A DNA stretch of 64,000 bases from an uncultured Anderseniella sp. (GCA_947488295.1 CANKYU010000002.1:434001-498000); one strand, 5' to 3'; positions 33,507 to 43,694 are shown, counted from the first letter of the stretch. Notes: a model not told the origin generated them from the sequence alone. A program made the numbers and translations.

Positions 33507-34471
33507 CAGATAACCGGTGCGGAAAACTGACCGGCCTTGCGGAAGCGATACAGGTATTCCGGCACAATCGCCTCAATCGGTTCCGGCTTGATACCGAGGC
33601 CTTCCAGCGTGCGGCCTTCGGCAATGGCGGCATCAGACACGACATTGTCGGATTTCAGCAGGTCAACCTGGTCCGCCGTCAGCAACGGGTTGGGCAGCAG
33701 GCCCAGAATTGTTGCCTTGATACGCGCAAGCCCAAACGGAACCGGCACCAGCAGCCGCTTGCGGCCGGTTACTTCAAGTACATACTCCAGGAGTTCCCTG
33801 AAGCTGCGTTGTGCAGGCCCGCCAAATTCCCAGGTTTTCCCGTTGCCATTGCCGTTCGCTACCAATGTGGCGATCGCCTCTGCGACATCGCCGACGAAAA
33901 CCGGCTGGAACCTGGTTTCACCGCCACCGATCAGCGGCAGGACCGGAGAAAACCGCGCCATGGCAGCAAACTGGTTGAAGAAATTGTCTTCCGGGCCAAA
34001 CACGATTGATGGCCTGATGATGGTAGCACCGGGAAATTCCTCACGCGCTGCCGCCTCGCCTTCGGCCTTGGTGCGCGCATACTCGGATGCAGAGTCCTCG
34101 TCAGCACCGATTGCCGACATCTGGATGAACTGCGCCGCACCGGCGTTCTTCGCCGCGCGCGCCGCAACCCGGGCACCATGTGCATGCAGGGCTGAAAAGG
34201 TCTGGCCTCCGGATGAAAACAGGACGCCGACCAGGTTGATCACCACGTCAGAACCGGCACACGCTGCCTCGACGGATTCCGGGTAGCGCAGGTTAGCCTG
34301 CACCGGCATGATCTGACCCGGCGTGCCCAGTGGCTGCACATGTCCTGCGAGATCAGGCCGCCTGACCGCGACCCGGATGCGGTGACCCTGGCGGGCCAGG
34401 GCGCGGGTGATGTGACGGCCGAGAAAGCCTGAGCCACCGATGATTGTCACGAGTTTTGAAGATGCGGTCAT
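33506..34471 (-). CDS. complex I NDUFA9 subunit family protein
   Basis: 321-residue atypical SDR related to the mitochondrial complex I subunit NDUFA9. The Rossmann motif VTIIGGSGFLGRHITRALAR is at residues about 8-27; later FIQMSAIGADEDSASEYARTK and IIRPSIVFGPEDNFFNQF are hallmark strings of the family. In alphaproteobacteria it is a soluble NAD(P)H-binding protein whose link to complex I or quinone metabolism is inferred. Downstream DUF1194 overlaps it by one base. Confidence 0.88.
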   Translation of the reverse strand: MTASSKLVTIIGGSGFLGRHITRALARQGHRIRVAVRRPDLAGHVQPLGTPGQIMPVQANLRYPESVEAACAGSDVVINLVGVLFSSGGQTFSALHAHGARVAARAAKNAGAAQFIQMSAIGADEDSASEYARTKAEGEAAAREEFPGATIIRPSIVFGPEDNFFNQFAAMARFSPVLPLIGGGETRFQPVFVGDVAEAIATLVANGNGNGKTWEFGGPAQRSFRELLEYVLEVTGRKRLLVPVPFGLARIKATILGLLPNPLLTADQVDLLKSDNVVSDAAIAEGRTLEGLGIKPEPIEAIVPEYLYRFRKAGQFSAPVI

Positions 34472-34713
34472 GTCGGTTCAATTCGCCTTTGAAACAGATA
34501 CGAACAGGGCTGTGAGCCATTGCTCAGTCGTGGGTTTTAACGATCAGGGGCAGGCTTTTAAAGGCCCTTGATGCCACAACCGGAAATTCATCATGGCACA
34601 CTTATTCCGCCAACTGCGAGGAATTGCGCAAGACGCCGGTTGACAAGCTGCCTTGGCTCCAACTATGAGTGCGCCTGCCTGACGGCTTTTCAGTTCGAAA
34701 AGGCCGCATTTGG

Positions 34714-34800
34714 GCCCAGGTGGCGGAATTGGTAGACGCGCTAGCTTCAGGTGCTAGTTTCCGTAAGGAAGTGGAAGTTCGAGTCTTCTCCTGGGCACCA
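34714..34800 (+). tRNA. tRNA-Leu(CAG)
   Basis: An 87-base cloverleaf with acceptor GCCCAGG pairing with CCTGGGC, discriminator A and encoded CCA. The anticodon stem-loop is CTAGC-TTCAGGT-GCTAG, anticodon CAG. A long variable arm (TTTCCGTAAGGAAG) marks a class II tRNA, and GTTCGAGTC is the T-loop. The D-arm has GGTAGACGC. Not followed by other tRNAs. Confidence 0.97.
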
Positions 34801-34869
34801 ACAATCCCGATTGAATTGCCGGATCCGTTGTACTGCCTGCGCTGACAGCGCTGGTAATCGGATTAAGGG

Positions 34870-35334
34870 TTAAAGATCGTCCCAGCGCTCGCGAACCATA
34901 TATCGCCGTGCAATCGACCACATAATCGCGATCAGACTGAAGAATATCCAGAATTCGGCCGCAGTCTTGCCAGGGCCCTGTGTACACTCGAATACAGAAA
35001 AAACCTGCCGGAACTGATCACTCGAACTGCAATCAGAATTGGGTGGCTGGAAGTCGAGTACATGATTGACCAGAATGTAGGTGAGCCCGATTGCGATTGC
35101 GGCCATCATTGTTGTGATGACAACGGCAATCTCTTGCTCAAACAGGGTCTCATTGGTTTTGCGGCTGCCGTCCGCGATCGTCCATCCCTGAACCACCCGC
35201 TTAACCACCAGCAAAAAAAGCATGCCGGTATAGATGGCAAAAAACGAGTGTTGCAGTGGCAGTTTCAGCAAGATGGCGATGACACCCAGGAACAATGCAA
35301 AGGCAGTGACGATCGTAAAACTCTTCGGATTCAT
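34870..35334 (-). CDS. small integral membrane protein, unknown
   Basis: 154-residue protein with about four hydrophobic segments: FTIVTAFALFLGVIAILLKL, FFAIYTGMLFLLVV, IAVVITTMMAAIAIGLTYIL and FWIFFSLIAIMWSIARR. Two cysteines lie in the extramembrane segment between the third and fourth (DCSSSDQFRQVFSVFEC). I do not recognise a family. The start is ATG 35334 or four codons earlier. It is isolated between the tRNA and the divergent APH-like gene. Confidence 0.65.
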   Translation of the reverse strand: MNPKSFTIVTAFALFLGVIAILLKLPLQHSFFAIYTGMLFLLVVKRVVQGWTIADGSRKTNETLFEQEIAVVITTMMAAIAIGLTYILVNHVLDFQPPNSDCSSSDQFRQVFSVFECTQGPGKTAAEFWIFFSLIAIMWSIARRYMVRERWDDL

Positions 35335-35613
35335 GGCCCTGGCCAATCTGTTGACACGGCACGGATCTCAACAGCATACGGCTGTAACCGTTACCAAACG
35401 GACAAGCTTTCAATTGCAACATGACCGGCCTGTCGCCACGACCGTTTCCGGCAGACATGGCCAAAGGCAGTGGCGCCGGCGGCAGTTGCCTGCAAATCCG
35501 TAGTATGATAATCGATCAGGGTGTAGACGGTCCGGTTCAGGCAGAACAGGAATACGCCTGTTACTTGTCCGCAGTGCGAGTTGTTGTATGTTGCTTAATT
35601 GTTGGATTTGTTC

Positions 35614-36654
35614 ATGAATTGCGAGATGAGCCTGAGGGTTCAGACTGCGCGTCGCAGGTTGAAAAACCATAATCTGTCGTGGGAGGAGATTGAAACAGCC
35701 GCCCGCAACATCCTGACGGCTACGTCTGAAAACCTGGGCATCGATCAACACTGGACCTTCAACTACCATTACTTCGCCCTGCGGGCGAAACCGACAATCG
35801 TGCTCAGGGCGAAGCATCGCGATCTACCCCATGCCGTTGCCGTCAAGTACATGCATGAAAACGATGCATGGCCGGACTCTCCAGCCCAGTCGGAGTTCGC
35901 GATGTTGTCCAAACTTCACGCCAGGCTCGACCCGAAGCACCGCTCCATTGTCACCAGACCGTTTGCATCCACGCGGCAGGGTTATGCCTGCGAATGGGTT
36001 CCGCTGCCCAGCATGAAGACGGTCCTGATGACCAGTGCCCTTTCCCCATCCAGGCGGCGAAAATGCATAGAAACGGCCGCGACCAACCTGAGACTGATGC
36101 ACGATGCGCTCGGGGTCAGCTCCAAACCACTGAATACGGACGCGCAAATTGTGCGATTGAAGAACGCAAACGGCAGCAGCCCGGCGTGGCGATCGGCCGG
36201 TGAAAAGTTCATTGAACTGTCTCACAGGTTTAGCGGTCAACCGACACCCCATGGCGCTGTACATGCGGATTTCACCCCTGGAAATATCCTTTTCGGACCG
36301 AAGAGATGCGTGATTTTCGACTTTGGGCGCAATCACGACAGCGGTGCAATATACTCGGACATGACGTATTTCCTGGCATATGTCCTCGCCTACTGCACGA
36401 TCGGTTCCAGCAGGACATTGCAAAGCAGAGTTGATGAAGATCGCCACATTTTCATGAACGCCTACGGACCCCAGACCGATTACGATCAGCAGGTCTTCTA
36501 CTATACCTACCTGGCCCACATTCTGGAGCGGTGGGGCAGACACGAGGCCAAGAGCCATAGAACGAGCCGCAGTTTCCATCTCCGGGCATATGACAGATTT
36601 GCGGCCAGACGCATGCAGCACCTGTGCGGCGAGGTCCTTCGGCACTGTTTTTGA
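35614..36654 (+). CDS. aminoglycoside phosphotransferase-like kinase
   Basis: About 346 residues, protein-kinase-like fold of the APH/choline-kinase group. The catalytic loop GAVHADFTPGNILFG (H-x-D...N) and the metal-binding CVIFDFGRNHD are intact; an N-lobe Lys candidate is in HAVAVKYMHEND. It may phosphorylate a lipid-linked or sugar alcohol rather than an antibiotic. The start is uncertain (TTG 35599, ATG 35614 or ATG 35626); 35614 is preferred for a GGA upstream. The N-lobe is arginine-rich and less typical than the C-lobe. It has no coupled neighbours. Confidence 0.72.
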   Translation: MNCEMSLRVQTARRRLKNHNLSWEEIETAARNILTATSENLGIDQHWTFNYHYFALRAKPTIVLRAKHRDLPHAVAVKYMHENDAWPDSPAQSEFAMLSKLHARLDPKHRSIVTRPFASTRQGYACEWVPLPSMKTVLMTSALSPSRRRKCIETAATNLRLMHDALGVSSKPLNTDAQIVRLKNANGSSPAWRSAGEKFIELSHRFSGQPTPHGAVHADFTPGNILFGPKRCVIFDFGRNHDSGAIYSDMTYFLAYVLAYCTIGSSRTLQSRVDEDRHIFMNAYGPQTDYDQQVFYYTYLAHILERWGRHEAKSHRTSRSFHLRAYDRFAARRMQHLCGEVLRHCF

Positions 36655-36818
36655 TCGCTCATCCGCGGTGTTGCGCCAGATGAGCCTGCAACGGCCAACA
36701 CGCCGGTGCACTGGCATCTATGGCTGTTCCTTCAACATCCCGGTGATTTCAGCCCCTGCTTCGCGCGCAGCGGCTATCTGCAACAACAACCCCAATCCTG
36801 CACAAGGGAACCAGTTTC

Positions 36819-37589
36819 ATGACCAGCACACTTGACGGAAAAACCGCCATTGTTACCGGAGCCAGCCGTGGTATCGGCGCAGCAGCAGCACGGCAGCTTG
36901 CCGCCGACGGTGTGTCGGTCCTGCTGGCAGCGCGGACATCATCTGAAATCGAAGACGTTGCACAAGACATTCGCAACCACGGCGGAACCGCGCAAACCGT
37001 GACCTGTGATGTAAGCAGTTACCCGCAAGTCGCCGCCATGGTGGCCAGATGCAAACAGGACTTCGGCCGGGTGGATATTCTGGTCAACAATGCCGGGCTG
37101 ATCGATCCGATTGCACGGCTGGGCGACGCCGACCCCGATGAGTGGGCAAAAGTGGCTGATGTGAACTACAAGGGTGTGTTCTTCGGTCTCAGGGCTGCCC
37201 TTCCCGAAATGGCGGCACAAGGCAGCGGCACCATCATCAACATCTCTTCAGGCGCAGCTTACGGGCCCATGGAGGGCTGGAGCCACTATTGTTCGTCCAA
37301 GGCGGCAGCGGCGATGCTGACACGGTGTGCAGACAAGGAATATGCCGGCAACGGTATTCGTGTCGTGGGTCTCAGCCCCGGCACCGTGGCAACCGATATG
37401 CAGGTGTCCATCAAGGCATCGGGCATCAATCCGGTGAGCCAGCTGGACCCGGCGGTGCACATTCCCGCGGACTGGGTCGGCAAGGCGATTGTGTGGCTGT
37501 GTGCCGATGGCGCTGACGAGTTTGCCGGACAGGACTTTTCCCTGAAAAGCGACGAAGGCCGCGCCAGGGTCGGCCTGCCGGGCATCTGA
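36819..37589 (+). CDS. short-chain dehydrogenase/reductase
   Basis: 256-residue classical SDR. The cofactor motif TGASRGIGAAAARQLAADG is at about 14-32, NNAG at about 90 (DILVNNAGLID), the catalytic Ser in INISSGAAYG, and Tyr-x3-Lys in HYCSSKAAAAM near 154. The C-terminal FAGQDFSLKSDEGRARVG is like glucose or 3-oxoacyl reductase relatives. A GGGAA sequence precedes the ATG. The substrate is unknown and it appears monocistronic. Confidence 0.9.
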   Translation: MTSTLDGKTAIVTGASRGIGAAAARQLAADGVSVLLAARTSSEIEDVAQDIRNHGGTAQTVTCDVSSYPQVAAMVARCKQDFGRVDILVNNAGLIDPIARLGDADPDEWAKVADVNYKGVFFGLRAALPEMAAQGSGTIINISSGAAYGPMEGWSHYCSSKAAAAMLTRCADKEYAGNGIRVVGLSPGTVATDMQVSIKASGINPVSQLDPAVHIPADWVGKAIVWLCADGADEFAGQDFSLKSDEGRARVGLPGI

Positions 37590-37687
37590 CCTGGTGCACG
37601 CACCGTCAGCGAAGTGTTGCCAATGAGGCGGCTTGTGTTATAGCCCATGGACAATTCGCGTTCAGACAAGCAAGGCACAAAGCAAAA

Positions 37688-38302
37688 ATGGCAGTCAGAA
37701 TTCATCAGGGCGATCTGCCCGACGGACTGGATTTCGGATCAAGCGTGGCCGTTGACACCGAAACCATGGGATTGCACGCCAACCGTGACAAGCTGTGCGT
37801 GGTACAGCTGTCAGCCGGAGATGATGATGCCCATCTGGTGCAGCTTGACCGCAAAACCTACCATGCGCCGCGTCTGAAAGCGCTGATGGAGGATGCCAAC
37901 GTCACCAAGATCTTCCACTATGCGCGCTTTGATGTCGGCATGCTGAAGGCTTATCTGGGCGTGGATACGTCACCTTTATACTGTACCAAGATCGCATCGC
38001 GGCTGGCCCGCACCTATACCGACCGGCATGGCCTGAAGGACCTGGTGCGCGAAATGCTGGGCATTGAGATGTCGAAGCAGCAGCAAAGCTCCGACTGGGG
38101 CACACCGGTTCTGTCGGACGCCCAGAAACAGTATGCGGCGCTTGACGTGATTTACCTGCACGAGCTCAAGGTCAGGCTGGACCAGATGCTGCGCCGTGAA
38201 GACCGTGCAGAACTTGCCCAGGCGTGTTTTGACTTTCTGCCGACCCGGGCAGACCTCGACCTTGCCGGTTGGCCAAACGAGGACATTTTTGCCCATTCGT
38301 GA
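37688..38302 (+). CDS. rnd: ribonuclease D-type 3'-5' exonuclease
   Basis: 204-residue DEDD exonuclease. Motif I is VAVDTETMGLH, motif II is KIFHYARFDVGML, and motif III is YAALDVIYLHEL (Y-x3-D). It lacks the C-terminal HRDC domains of E. coli RNase D, as the short alphaproteobacterial versions do. It probably trims tRNA or other RNA 3' ends. It is upstream of the lptCAB genes on the same strand, with a 108-base gap, a neighbourhood common in the Hyphomicrobiales. Confidence 0.92.
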   Translation: MAVRIHQGDLPDGLDFGSSVAVDTETMGLHANRDKLCVVQLSAGDDDAHLVQLDRKTYHAPRLKALMEDANVTKIFHYARFDVGMLKAYLGVDTSPLYCTKIASRLARTYTDRHGLKDLVREMLGIEMSKQQQSSDWGTPVLSDAQKQYAALDVIYLHELKVRLDQMLRREDRAELAQACFDFLPTRADLDLAGWPNEDIFAHS

Positions 38303-38410
38303 TCGGCCGCCGGTCACGTCCGCCTTTATTCGGCAAGATTTTCCGGGCAAAACGCACGACAGACCCTGTCCCGTCCGGTATGTTCCGGATGAAAGGGGGA
38401 GAAAACGGCA

Positions 38411-39103
38411 ATGCTACCAAGTAGACGGGCACGACCAGGGATCAGACGCAGGCGGCTAGGGCCTGCGATAATGGTATGGCTGTTCGTATTTGCTGCAGCC
38501 GGCGTGTTCGGGGTGTTCCTGATGCAGGCGTCGGGTTTCGACATCGAAACCGTGACCAGCCCGGAGCCTGCAGCACCGGTGGCAACGCCGAAACAGCCGT
38601 CGGAGCAGGAACGGTTTGCCGTGCAGGGCTCGGAAGTTGCCGGCTTCGACGATGACCAGCAACCCTACAAGATCGCCGCCGTGGAAGCCAACCAGGACAA
38701 GCAGCAGCCCAATCTCGTTCACATGCGGCAGGTCACCGGCCTGCTCCGGCGCACAGACGGGCGCGCCATGGACGTCACCGCCAAAACCGGCCTGTTCAAT
38801 TCCAGGGACAAGTCCCTGCGCCTGTCCGGTGATGTGTCGATCAAGCTTGCGGACACGTTTACTGCCAGTATGGACACCGCCGACATTGACGTGAAGAAGA
38901 AGGCATTGACCTCACAAGACGAGATAGTCGTCGTAATGGATGGCGGAGTAATCAGGTCCACGGGCGTCGACGTTGCCAACAATGGTGAACATGTGACTTT
39001 CAAATCGCGGGTGCGTGCGATATTCAATTCTTCAGCGCCGCAAGACAGTTCGCCTGCCGCGCAGGTGGAGACATCCAGTTCAAAAGGAAATCTGCAACAA
39101 TGA
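38411..39103 (+). CDS. lptC: LPS export protein LptC
   Basis: 230-residue LptC, the bitopic inner-membrane component that takes LPS from the LptBFG extractor and passes it to LptA. A single N-terminal membrane anchor (IMVWLFVFAAAGVFGVFLMQ, about residues 18-37) is followed by a periplasmic beta-jellyroll with TGLLRRTDGRAMDVTAKTG and LRLSGDVSIKL. It overlaps lptA by 4 bases. Sequence conservation in LptC is low, so the call rests also on the following lptA and lptB. Confidence 0.87.
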   Translation: MLPSRRARPGIRRRRLGPAIMVWLFVFAAAGVFGVFLMQASGFDIETVTSPEPAAPVATPKQPSEQERFAVQGSEVAGFDDDQQPYKIAAVEANQDKQQPNLVHMRQVTGLLRRTDGRAMDVTAKTGLFNSRDKSLRLSGDVSIKLADTFTASMDTADIDVKKKALTSQDEIVVVMDGGVIRSTGVDVANNGEHVTFKSRVRAIFNSSAPQDSSPAAQVETSSSKGNLQQ

Positions 39104-39612
39104 AACGGAACAGGAGCGCGATACTGACCAGGGCAGGTTCCTTCGTTGCGCTGATCGTGATGGCAGCAGGTCTTGCCGCACTGCCTGCTGATGCCCAGAA
39201 GAAGAAGAGCAAGGTCAACATCGAATCCGATCAGATGCAGCTTCTCGAGAGCGAGAACAAGGCAGTTTTTAGCGGCAATGTACGTGCCCAGCAAAACAAT
39301 GTCCGTTTGCGTTCAAGCAAACTGACCGCCACTTTTGTCAAAACCAAGAATGGCGGAACCGATGTTACCAGGCTGGAGACGGATCGGCGCGGCGTAAAAA
39401 TCATTACGTCATCGCAAACCATTACCGGCGACCACATGAGGATGAATGTCAAAGCCAATACTGCTGTTGTCACCGGCAATGTAACGGTTATCCAGGGCAC
39501 CAGCGTCGTGAAAGGTCAAAAACTGAATGTGAACCTGAATACCAATGAGTCGAAATTTTCAAGCGTCCCAGGAAGCAAGGTCAAATTCAGTTTCAATCCT
39601 GATCCTGACTAG
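39100..39612 (+). CDS. lptA: LPS transport periplasmic protein LptA
   Basis: 170-residue LptA with a signal peptide (about residues 8-31, ending LPADAQ). The OstA-like domain shows VNIESDQMQLLESENKAVF, FSGNVRAQQNNVRLRSSKL and ITGDHMRMNVKANTAVVTG. It forms the periplasmic bridge for LPS. It follows lptC by an ATGA overlap and precedes lptB. Confidence 0.92.
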   Translation: MKRNRSAILTRAGSFVALIVMAAGLAALPADAQKKKSKVNIESDQMQLLESENKAVFSGNVRAQQNNVRLRSSKLTATFVKTKNGGTDVTRLETDRRGVKIITSSQTITGDHMRMNVKANTAVVTGNVTVIQGTSVVKGQKLNVNLNTNESKFSSVPGSKVKFSFNPDPD

Positions 39613-39715
39613 TATTCCCCACCCCAAGCGGCCCGAACCAGGTTGTTGATTGCAAATTAGGCAAACATTAACCATAGGGCTTCAGCAAACCTTAATCCTG
39701 TTGAGCGGTAATCAC

Positions 39716-40537
39716 GTGAAGCGAACCGGCAAGTCATCGTTTTGGTCTTCGTTGTTTGGCAGACGGGCTGAAGAGCCTTCCAGCCAGGCATTTGCAAGAC
39801 CGGGTTCTGCGCCGACAGAAGGCCTTGTGGCGCGTAATTTGCGCAAGTCCTTCAAACGGCGACCAGTAACCCAGGATGTCAGCGTGTCGGTCCGCCGTGG
39901 AGAAGCTGTAGGGTTGCTTGGTCCCAATGGCGCAGGGAAAACGACGGTGTTTTACATGATCACCGGACTGATCGCTGCTGATTCAGGGACCATATCGCTC
40001 GACGGGGAAGATATCACTGACTTGCCGATGTATCAGCGAGCCAGGTTGGGAATTGGATATCTGCCCCAGGAAGCGTCGGTTTTCCGGGCACTTACGGTTG
40101 AGGACAATATTCGCGCGGTGCTGGAATTACACGTTCCCGACCGCACTCAGCGCGAGCGTAAGTTGCGTGGGTTGCTTAATGAGTTTCAGATCACACATAT
40201 CACGAATTCGCCAGCTATGGCATTATCTGGGGGAGAACGGCGCCGGGTCGAAATTGCCCGAGCCCTTGCCGCAAATCCCCGTTTCATCCTGCTCGACGAG
40301 CCCTTCGCAGGGATTGATCCAATTGCGATCAATGATATTCGCCAACTGGTGCGACAGCTCACCTCTAGGGGCCTCGGGGTGCTTATTACGGATCACAACG
40401 TCAGAGAAACCCTCGAAATCATTGACCGGGCCCTTATCATCCATGAAGGCCACGTATTAATGGAAGGTACACCACAACAGATCGTTGCACACCCTGACGT
40501 GCGGCGTCTTTACCTTGGTGAAGGTTTCAGCCTTTAA
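39716..40537 (+). CDS. lptB: LPS export ABC ATPase LptB
   Basis: ATPase that powers LPS extraction. Walker A is [11 protein letters not shown], the signature is [16 protein letters not shown] and Walker B is [15 protein letters not shown], all LptB-specific. The start is taken at the GTG at 39716 (273 residues). This leaves an N-terminal extension of about 35 residues before VARNLRKSF, which is longer than in E. coli but seen in related alphaproteobacteria; a TTG at 39650 is less likely. rpoN follows after 177 bases. Confidence 0.93.
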   Translation: MKRTGKSSFWSSLFGRRAEEPSSQAFARPGSAPTEGLVARNLRKSFKRRPVTQDVSVSVRRGEAVGLLGPNGAGKTTVFYMITGLIAADSGTISLDGEDITDLPMYQRARLGIGYLPQEASVFRALTVEDNIRAVLELHVPDRTQRERKLRGLLNEFQITHITNSPAMALSGGERRRVEIARALAANPRFILLDEPFAGIDPIAINDIRQLVRQLTSRGLGVLITDHNVRETLEIIDRALIIHEGHVLMEGTPQQIVAHPDVRRLYLGEGFSL

Positions 40538-40714
40538 TATCCCGCAAACATGTGGCGTGAGCGACTGAACTGTCGAAAGCTTCGCTCCGGCACGAGATCA
40601 AGCACGGTTTTGGTGTTATCACCGCAGATCGTGCAGCTGATCGTATTTGTAGTGTTGGAGCAGTTTTGCAGGTCCTGACGGACCCTGACTGCTCCGGTTT
40701 GTTGTGCGGGGAGT

Positions 40715-42307
40715 ATGCCAGCAATGGCGTTGAGTCAAAAATTGCAAATGCGCCAGGGCCAGTCCCTGGTCATGACGCCGCAACTGCAGCAAGCCATCAA
40801 ATTGCTGCAGATGTCGAATTTTGAGCTGCAGGCCTATGTCGAAAGCGAGCTGGAGTCGAACCCGCTGCTGGAGCGCGACGAACGCGACGAAGCAGGCCGG
40901 GACATCGTGTCTGACAGCGATGGTGAAACCGCTCGCGATGAAGCCGCCGCCGGCACCGACCCGAAAGACATCGCGGACCAGATTGCATCGGGAGAAAACA
41001 CTCCGGAAAACCTCGACCAGTTCGATACGGGTCTTGAAAACGTCTACGCCGATGAAGCCACTGCCGACAAGATCAACCGCGAGGCCGCTGACCCCATGGG
41101 GCTGCAGGACTCAGGCTGGCAGTTGTCCAGCACGGGCAATACGGCAGGTGCCAGCGGCGGCGGCGGTGGCGGCGGCTATGACGGCGAAATGGCCTTCGAT
41201 GCGACCCTGGCCAGCGAAAGCACACTTGCCGACCACCTGACCGAACAATTGCACCTGACCGTGTCAGACCCGGCCATGCGCATGATCGGAGCGCACCTGA
41301 TCGGCCTGGTGAATGAAGCAGGCTACCTGACCGGCGATGTGGACTCGGTTGCCGACACACTGGGTGCAAAATCTGATCTCGTCGAGAAAACCCTGGACAT
41401 CGTGCAGACATTCGACCCGCCCGGAATTCTGGCCCGCGATCTCAAGGAATGCCTGTCAATCCAGTTGAAGGAACGCGACCGGTTTGATCCGGCCATGCAG
41501 GTGTTCATCGAGAATCTAGACCTTCTGGCCAAGCATGACTTCGCCCGGCTCAAGTCCATTTGCAAGGTAGACATGGACGATTTGCGCGACATGGCCGACG
41601 AGGTCCGCTCGCTGAACCCGAAACCGGGCAATGTTTTCGGCTCGGTCATCGTACAACCGGTAGTCCCGGACGTCATCGTGCGCCCTGCTCCAGATGGCAG
41701 CTGGGCTGTCGAACTGAACACCGAAACGCTGCCGCGGGTACTGGTCAACAACCAGTATTTTGCCCAGGTCAGCCGGGGCGCCACTCAGGACACGGACAAG
41801 CTGTACCTGTCGGACTGCATGTCCAATGCAACCTGGCTGGTCAAGAGCCTGGACCAGCGTGCGCGCACCATTCTGGCCGTGGCACGTGAAATCGTGCGTC
41901 AGCAGGATGCGTTCCTGATGTATGGCGTGGAGCATTTGCGGCCGCTCAATCTGAAGACGGTTGCCGATGCCATTTCAATGCACGAATCCACCATCAGCCG
42001 GGTTACGTCGAACAAGTATTTCGAAACCCCGCGCGGCGTGTTTGAACTGAAATACTTCTTCACCACCGCAATTTCTTCTTCAGCCGGCGGCGATGATCAT
42101 TCGGCAGAATCGGTCCGCCACAAAATCCGGGCGATGATCGACGAGGAAACTGCTGCAAAGATTCTGTCGGACGATCAGATCGTCGATCTGTTGTGTGCTG
42201 AAGGTATTGATATTGCCCGGCGTACCGTGGCGAAATACCGCGAAGCCATGCATATCCCGTCCTCGATCATGCGGCGGCGGCAAAAACGCATGCTCGAGGC
42301 CGGTTGA
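40715..42307 (+). CDS. rpoN: RNA polymerase sigma-54 factor RpoN
   Basis: 530-residue sigma-54. Region I is QKLQMRQGQSLVMTPQLQQA followed by the acidic/Gly-rich region II (including a GGGGGGG stretch near 148-156). The core-binding and HTH domains follow, and the RpoN box is RRTVAKYREAM. It directs transcription of nitrogen, C4-dicarboxylate and other genes with enhancer-binding activators. The gene order lptB-rpoN-hpf-ptsN is the conserved rpoN neighbourhood. Confidence 0.95.
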   Translation: MPAMALSQKLQMRQGQSLVMTPQLQQAIKLLQMSNFELQAYVESELESNPLLERDERDEAGRDIVSDSDGETARDEAAAGTDPKDIADQIASGENTPENLDQFDTGLENVYADEATADKINREAADPMGLQDSGWQLSSTGNTAGASGGGGGGGYDGEMAFDATLASESTLADHLTEQLHLTVSDPAMRMIGAHLIGLVNEAGYLTGDVDSVADTLGAKSDLVEKTLDIVQTFDPPGILARDLKECLSIQLKERDRFDPAMQVFIENLDLLAKHDFARLKSICKVDMDDLRDMADEVRSLNPKPGNVFGSVIVQPVVPDVIVRPAPDGSWAVELNTETLPRVLVNNQYFAQVSRGATQDTDKLYLSDCMSNATWLVKSLDQRARTILAVAREIVRQQDAFLMYGVEHLRPLNLKTVADAISMHESTISRVTSNKYFETPRGVFELKYFFTTAISSSAGGDDHSAESVRHKIRAMIDEETAAKILSDDQIVDLLCAEGIDIARRTVAKYREAMHIPSSIMRRRQKRMLEAG

Positions 42308-42557
42308 ACAAGACGGGTTCGGTTGAAAAAACTGCAAAACCGGAGCCGTGCGCGCCGAAAAACCACGGCAAAACTTTCCCACATTCTTTTCATAGGCTGA
42401 TTGACAAGCTGGTCGGGTGGCAATAGGTTCCGCGCGCCTTGATCGGGAAAAACAGTTTGCCAGCAGGCCCTAAACAGGTCCGATCGAAACAGTCAATATT
42501 GAAAATGTAATCGGCTTTCGACAGACTTGTTCTGCGAACAAGGGGTATTCCTAAATC

Positions 42558-43130
42558 ATGCAGATTCAGATAACCGGCAAAAACCTCGACATTGGTGACG
42601 CGTTGCGTGAGCATGTTGAAGGCCGCATCCACAATGATGTTGCAAAATATTTTGACGGTATAGTTCGCTGCCTTGTGGTTGTTGAAAAACAGCGCTCCGG
42701 CTTCGACTGCGAGATTACCCTGCACTTGACCACCGGCCTTGCACTCAACGCAAACGGCAGTGGCGGTGATGCACATTCGGCGGCAGATACAGCCGTCGGG
42801 CACCTTGAAACACGGCTGCGCCGCTATAAGAGACGCCTTAAAGATCATCACCTTGCCCGCAAGGAACCTGTAAGCGCGGTGTCTGCGGCTTCCTACGTCC
42901 TGCAGGCAGATGTTGAAGGCGCAACGGAAGAACCGGTTGATCTGAACCCGGTGATTATTGCAGAATCAACTGCCAGTATTGATGAGCTGTCGGTAGGGGA
43001 GGCCGTCATGAAACTTGATTTCACGAATGAACAGTTTGTGCTTTTCCGCAATGGCCGCAATGGCAGCTTAAATGTCGTCTACAAGCGCAAAGACGGAAAT
43101 GTCGGATGGCTGGACCCTGGCGGGAACTGA
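42558..43130 (+). CDS. hpf: ribosome hibernation promoting factor, long form
   Basis: 190-residue long HPF (RaiA/YfiA family). The N-terminal domain (residues 1 to about 105; MQIQITGKNLDIGDALREHV) binds the 30S decoding region. The C-terminal domain (about 130-187; MKLDFTNEQFVLFRNGRNG) dimerises two ribosomes into 100S particles. It is placed between rpoN and ptsN, 250 bases after rpoN, leaving room for a separate promoter. Confidence 0.93.
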   Translation: MQIQITGKNLDIGDALREHVEGRIHNDVAKYFDGIVRCLVVVEKQRSGFDCEITLHLTTGLALNANGSGGDAHSAADTAVGHLETRLRRYKRRLKDHHLARKEPVSAVSAASYVLQADVEGATEEPVDLNPVIIAESTASIDELSVGEAVMKLDFTNEQFVLFRNGRNGSLNVVYKRKDGNVGWLDPGGN

Positions 43131-43217
43131 CAAGCCGACCTGCTTAATGCCTTTAGCCTTCCGGACCCTCGCCGGACCGGATTTAGATACACAAAGTGCA
43201 TGGAGAATCAGTCAATC

Positions 43218-43688
43218 ATGCAATTGTCGACCATAATTTCCAGCAATGCGGTACTGCCTAACCTGAAGGCGTCGAGCAAACGCCAGTTGCTTCAGGAACT
43301 GGCTCAGGAAGGCGCCCGGCATTCCGGCCTTGATACGCAAGTCATTTTCGAGACCCTGCTGAGGCGCGAAAAACTGGGCTCAACCGGTCTCGGACAGGGC
43401 ATCGCCATCCCACATGGAAAATTCCAGGCACTGGACAAGGTTCACGGCCTGTTTGCCCGTCTGGCATCGCCGGTGAAGTTTGATTCCGTCGATGACAATC
43501 CCGTCGACCTGGTGTTCCTGTTGCTGGCGCCGGAAAGCGCAGGCGCAGATCATCTGAAGGCGCTGGCGCGCATTTCACGCCTGCTTCGCGACTCAACTGT
43601 TGTGGAAAAACTGCGCGGTACCGACAAGGCGGAAGGGCTCTATGCCATATTGACCGAACCGGCCGCCACCGCACCGCACGCCGCCTGA
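43218..43688 (+). CDS. ptsN: nitrogen-regulatory EIIA protein PtsN
   Basis: 156-residue EIIA-Ntr of the regulatory phosphotransfer chain. The phosphorylation site is His66 in GQGIAIPHGKF. The ATG at 43218 is chosen because GGAG lies 12 bases upstream and the product begins MQLSTIISSNAVLP, the family's normal start; an earlier ATG at 43200 has no such site. It senses nitrogen and potassium status through EI-Ntr/NPr. The HprK/PTS genes that often follow chvG would lie beyond the right edge. Confidence 0.94.
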   Translation: MQLSTIISSNAVLPNLKASSKRQLLQELAQEGARHSGLDTQVIFETLLRREKLGSTGLGQGIAIPHGKFQALDKVHGLFARLASPVKFDSVDDNPVDLVFLLLAPESAGADHLKALARISRLLRDSTVVEKLRGTDKAEGLYAILTEPAATAPHAA

Positions 43689-43694
43689 ACCGGT

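Noticed and set aside
34683..34706. Hairpin (CGGCTTTTC / GAAAAGGCCG) just upstream of tRNA-Leu as a possible terminator or processing signal.
   Set aside because: Stem is bulged and A/T-rich, with no gene ending nearby to terminate.
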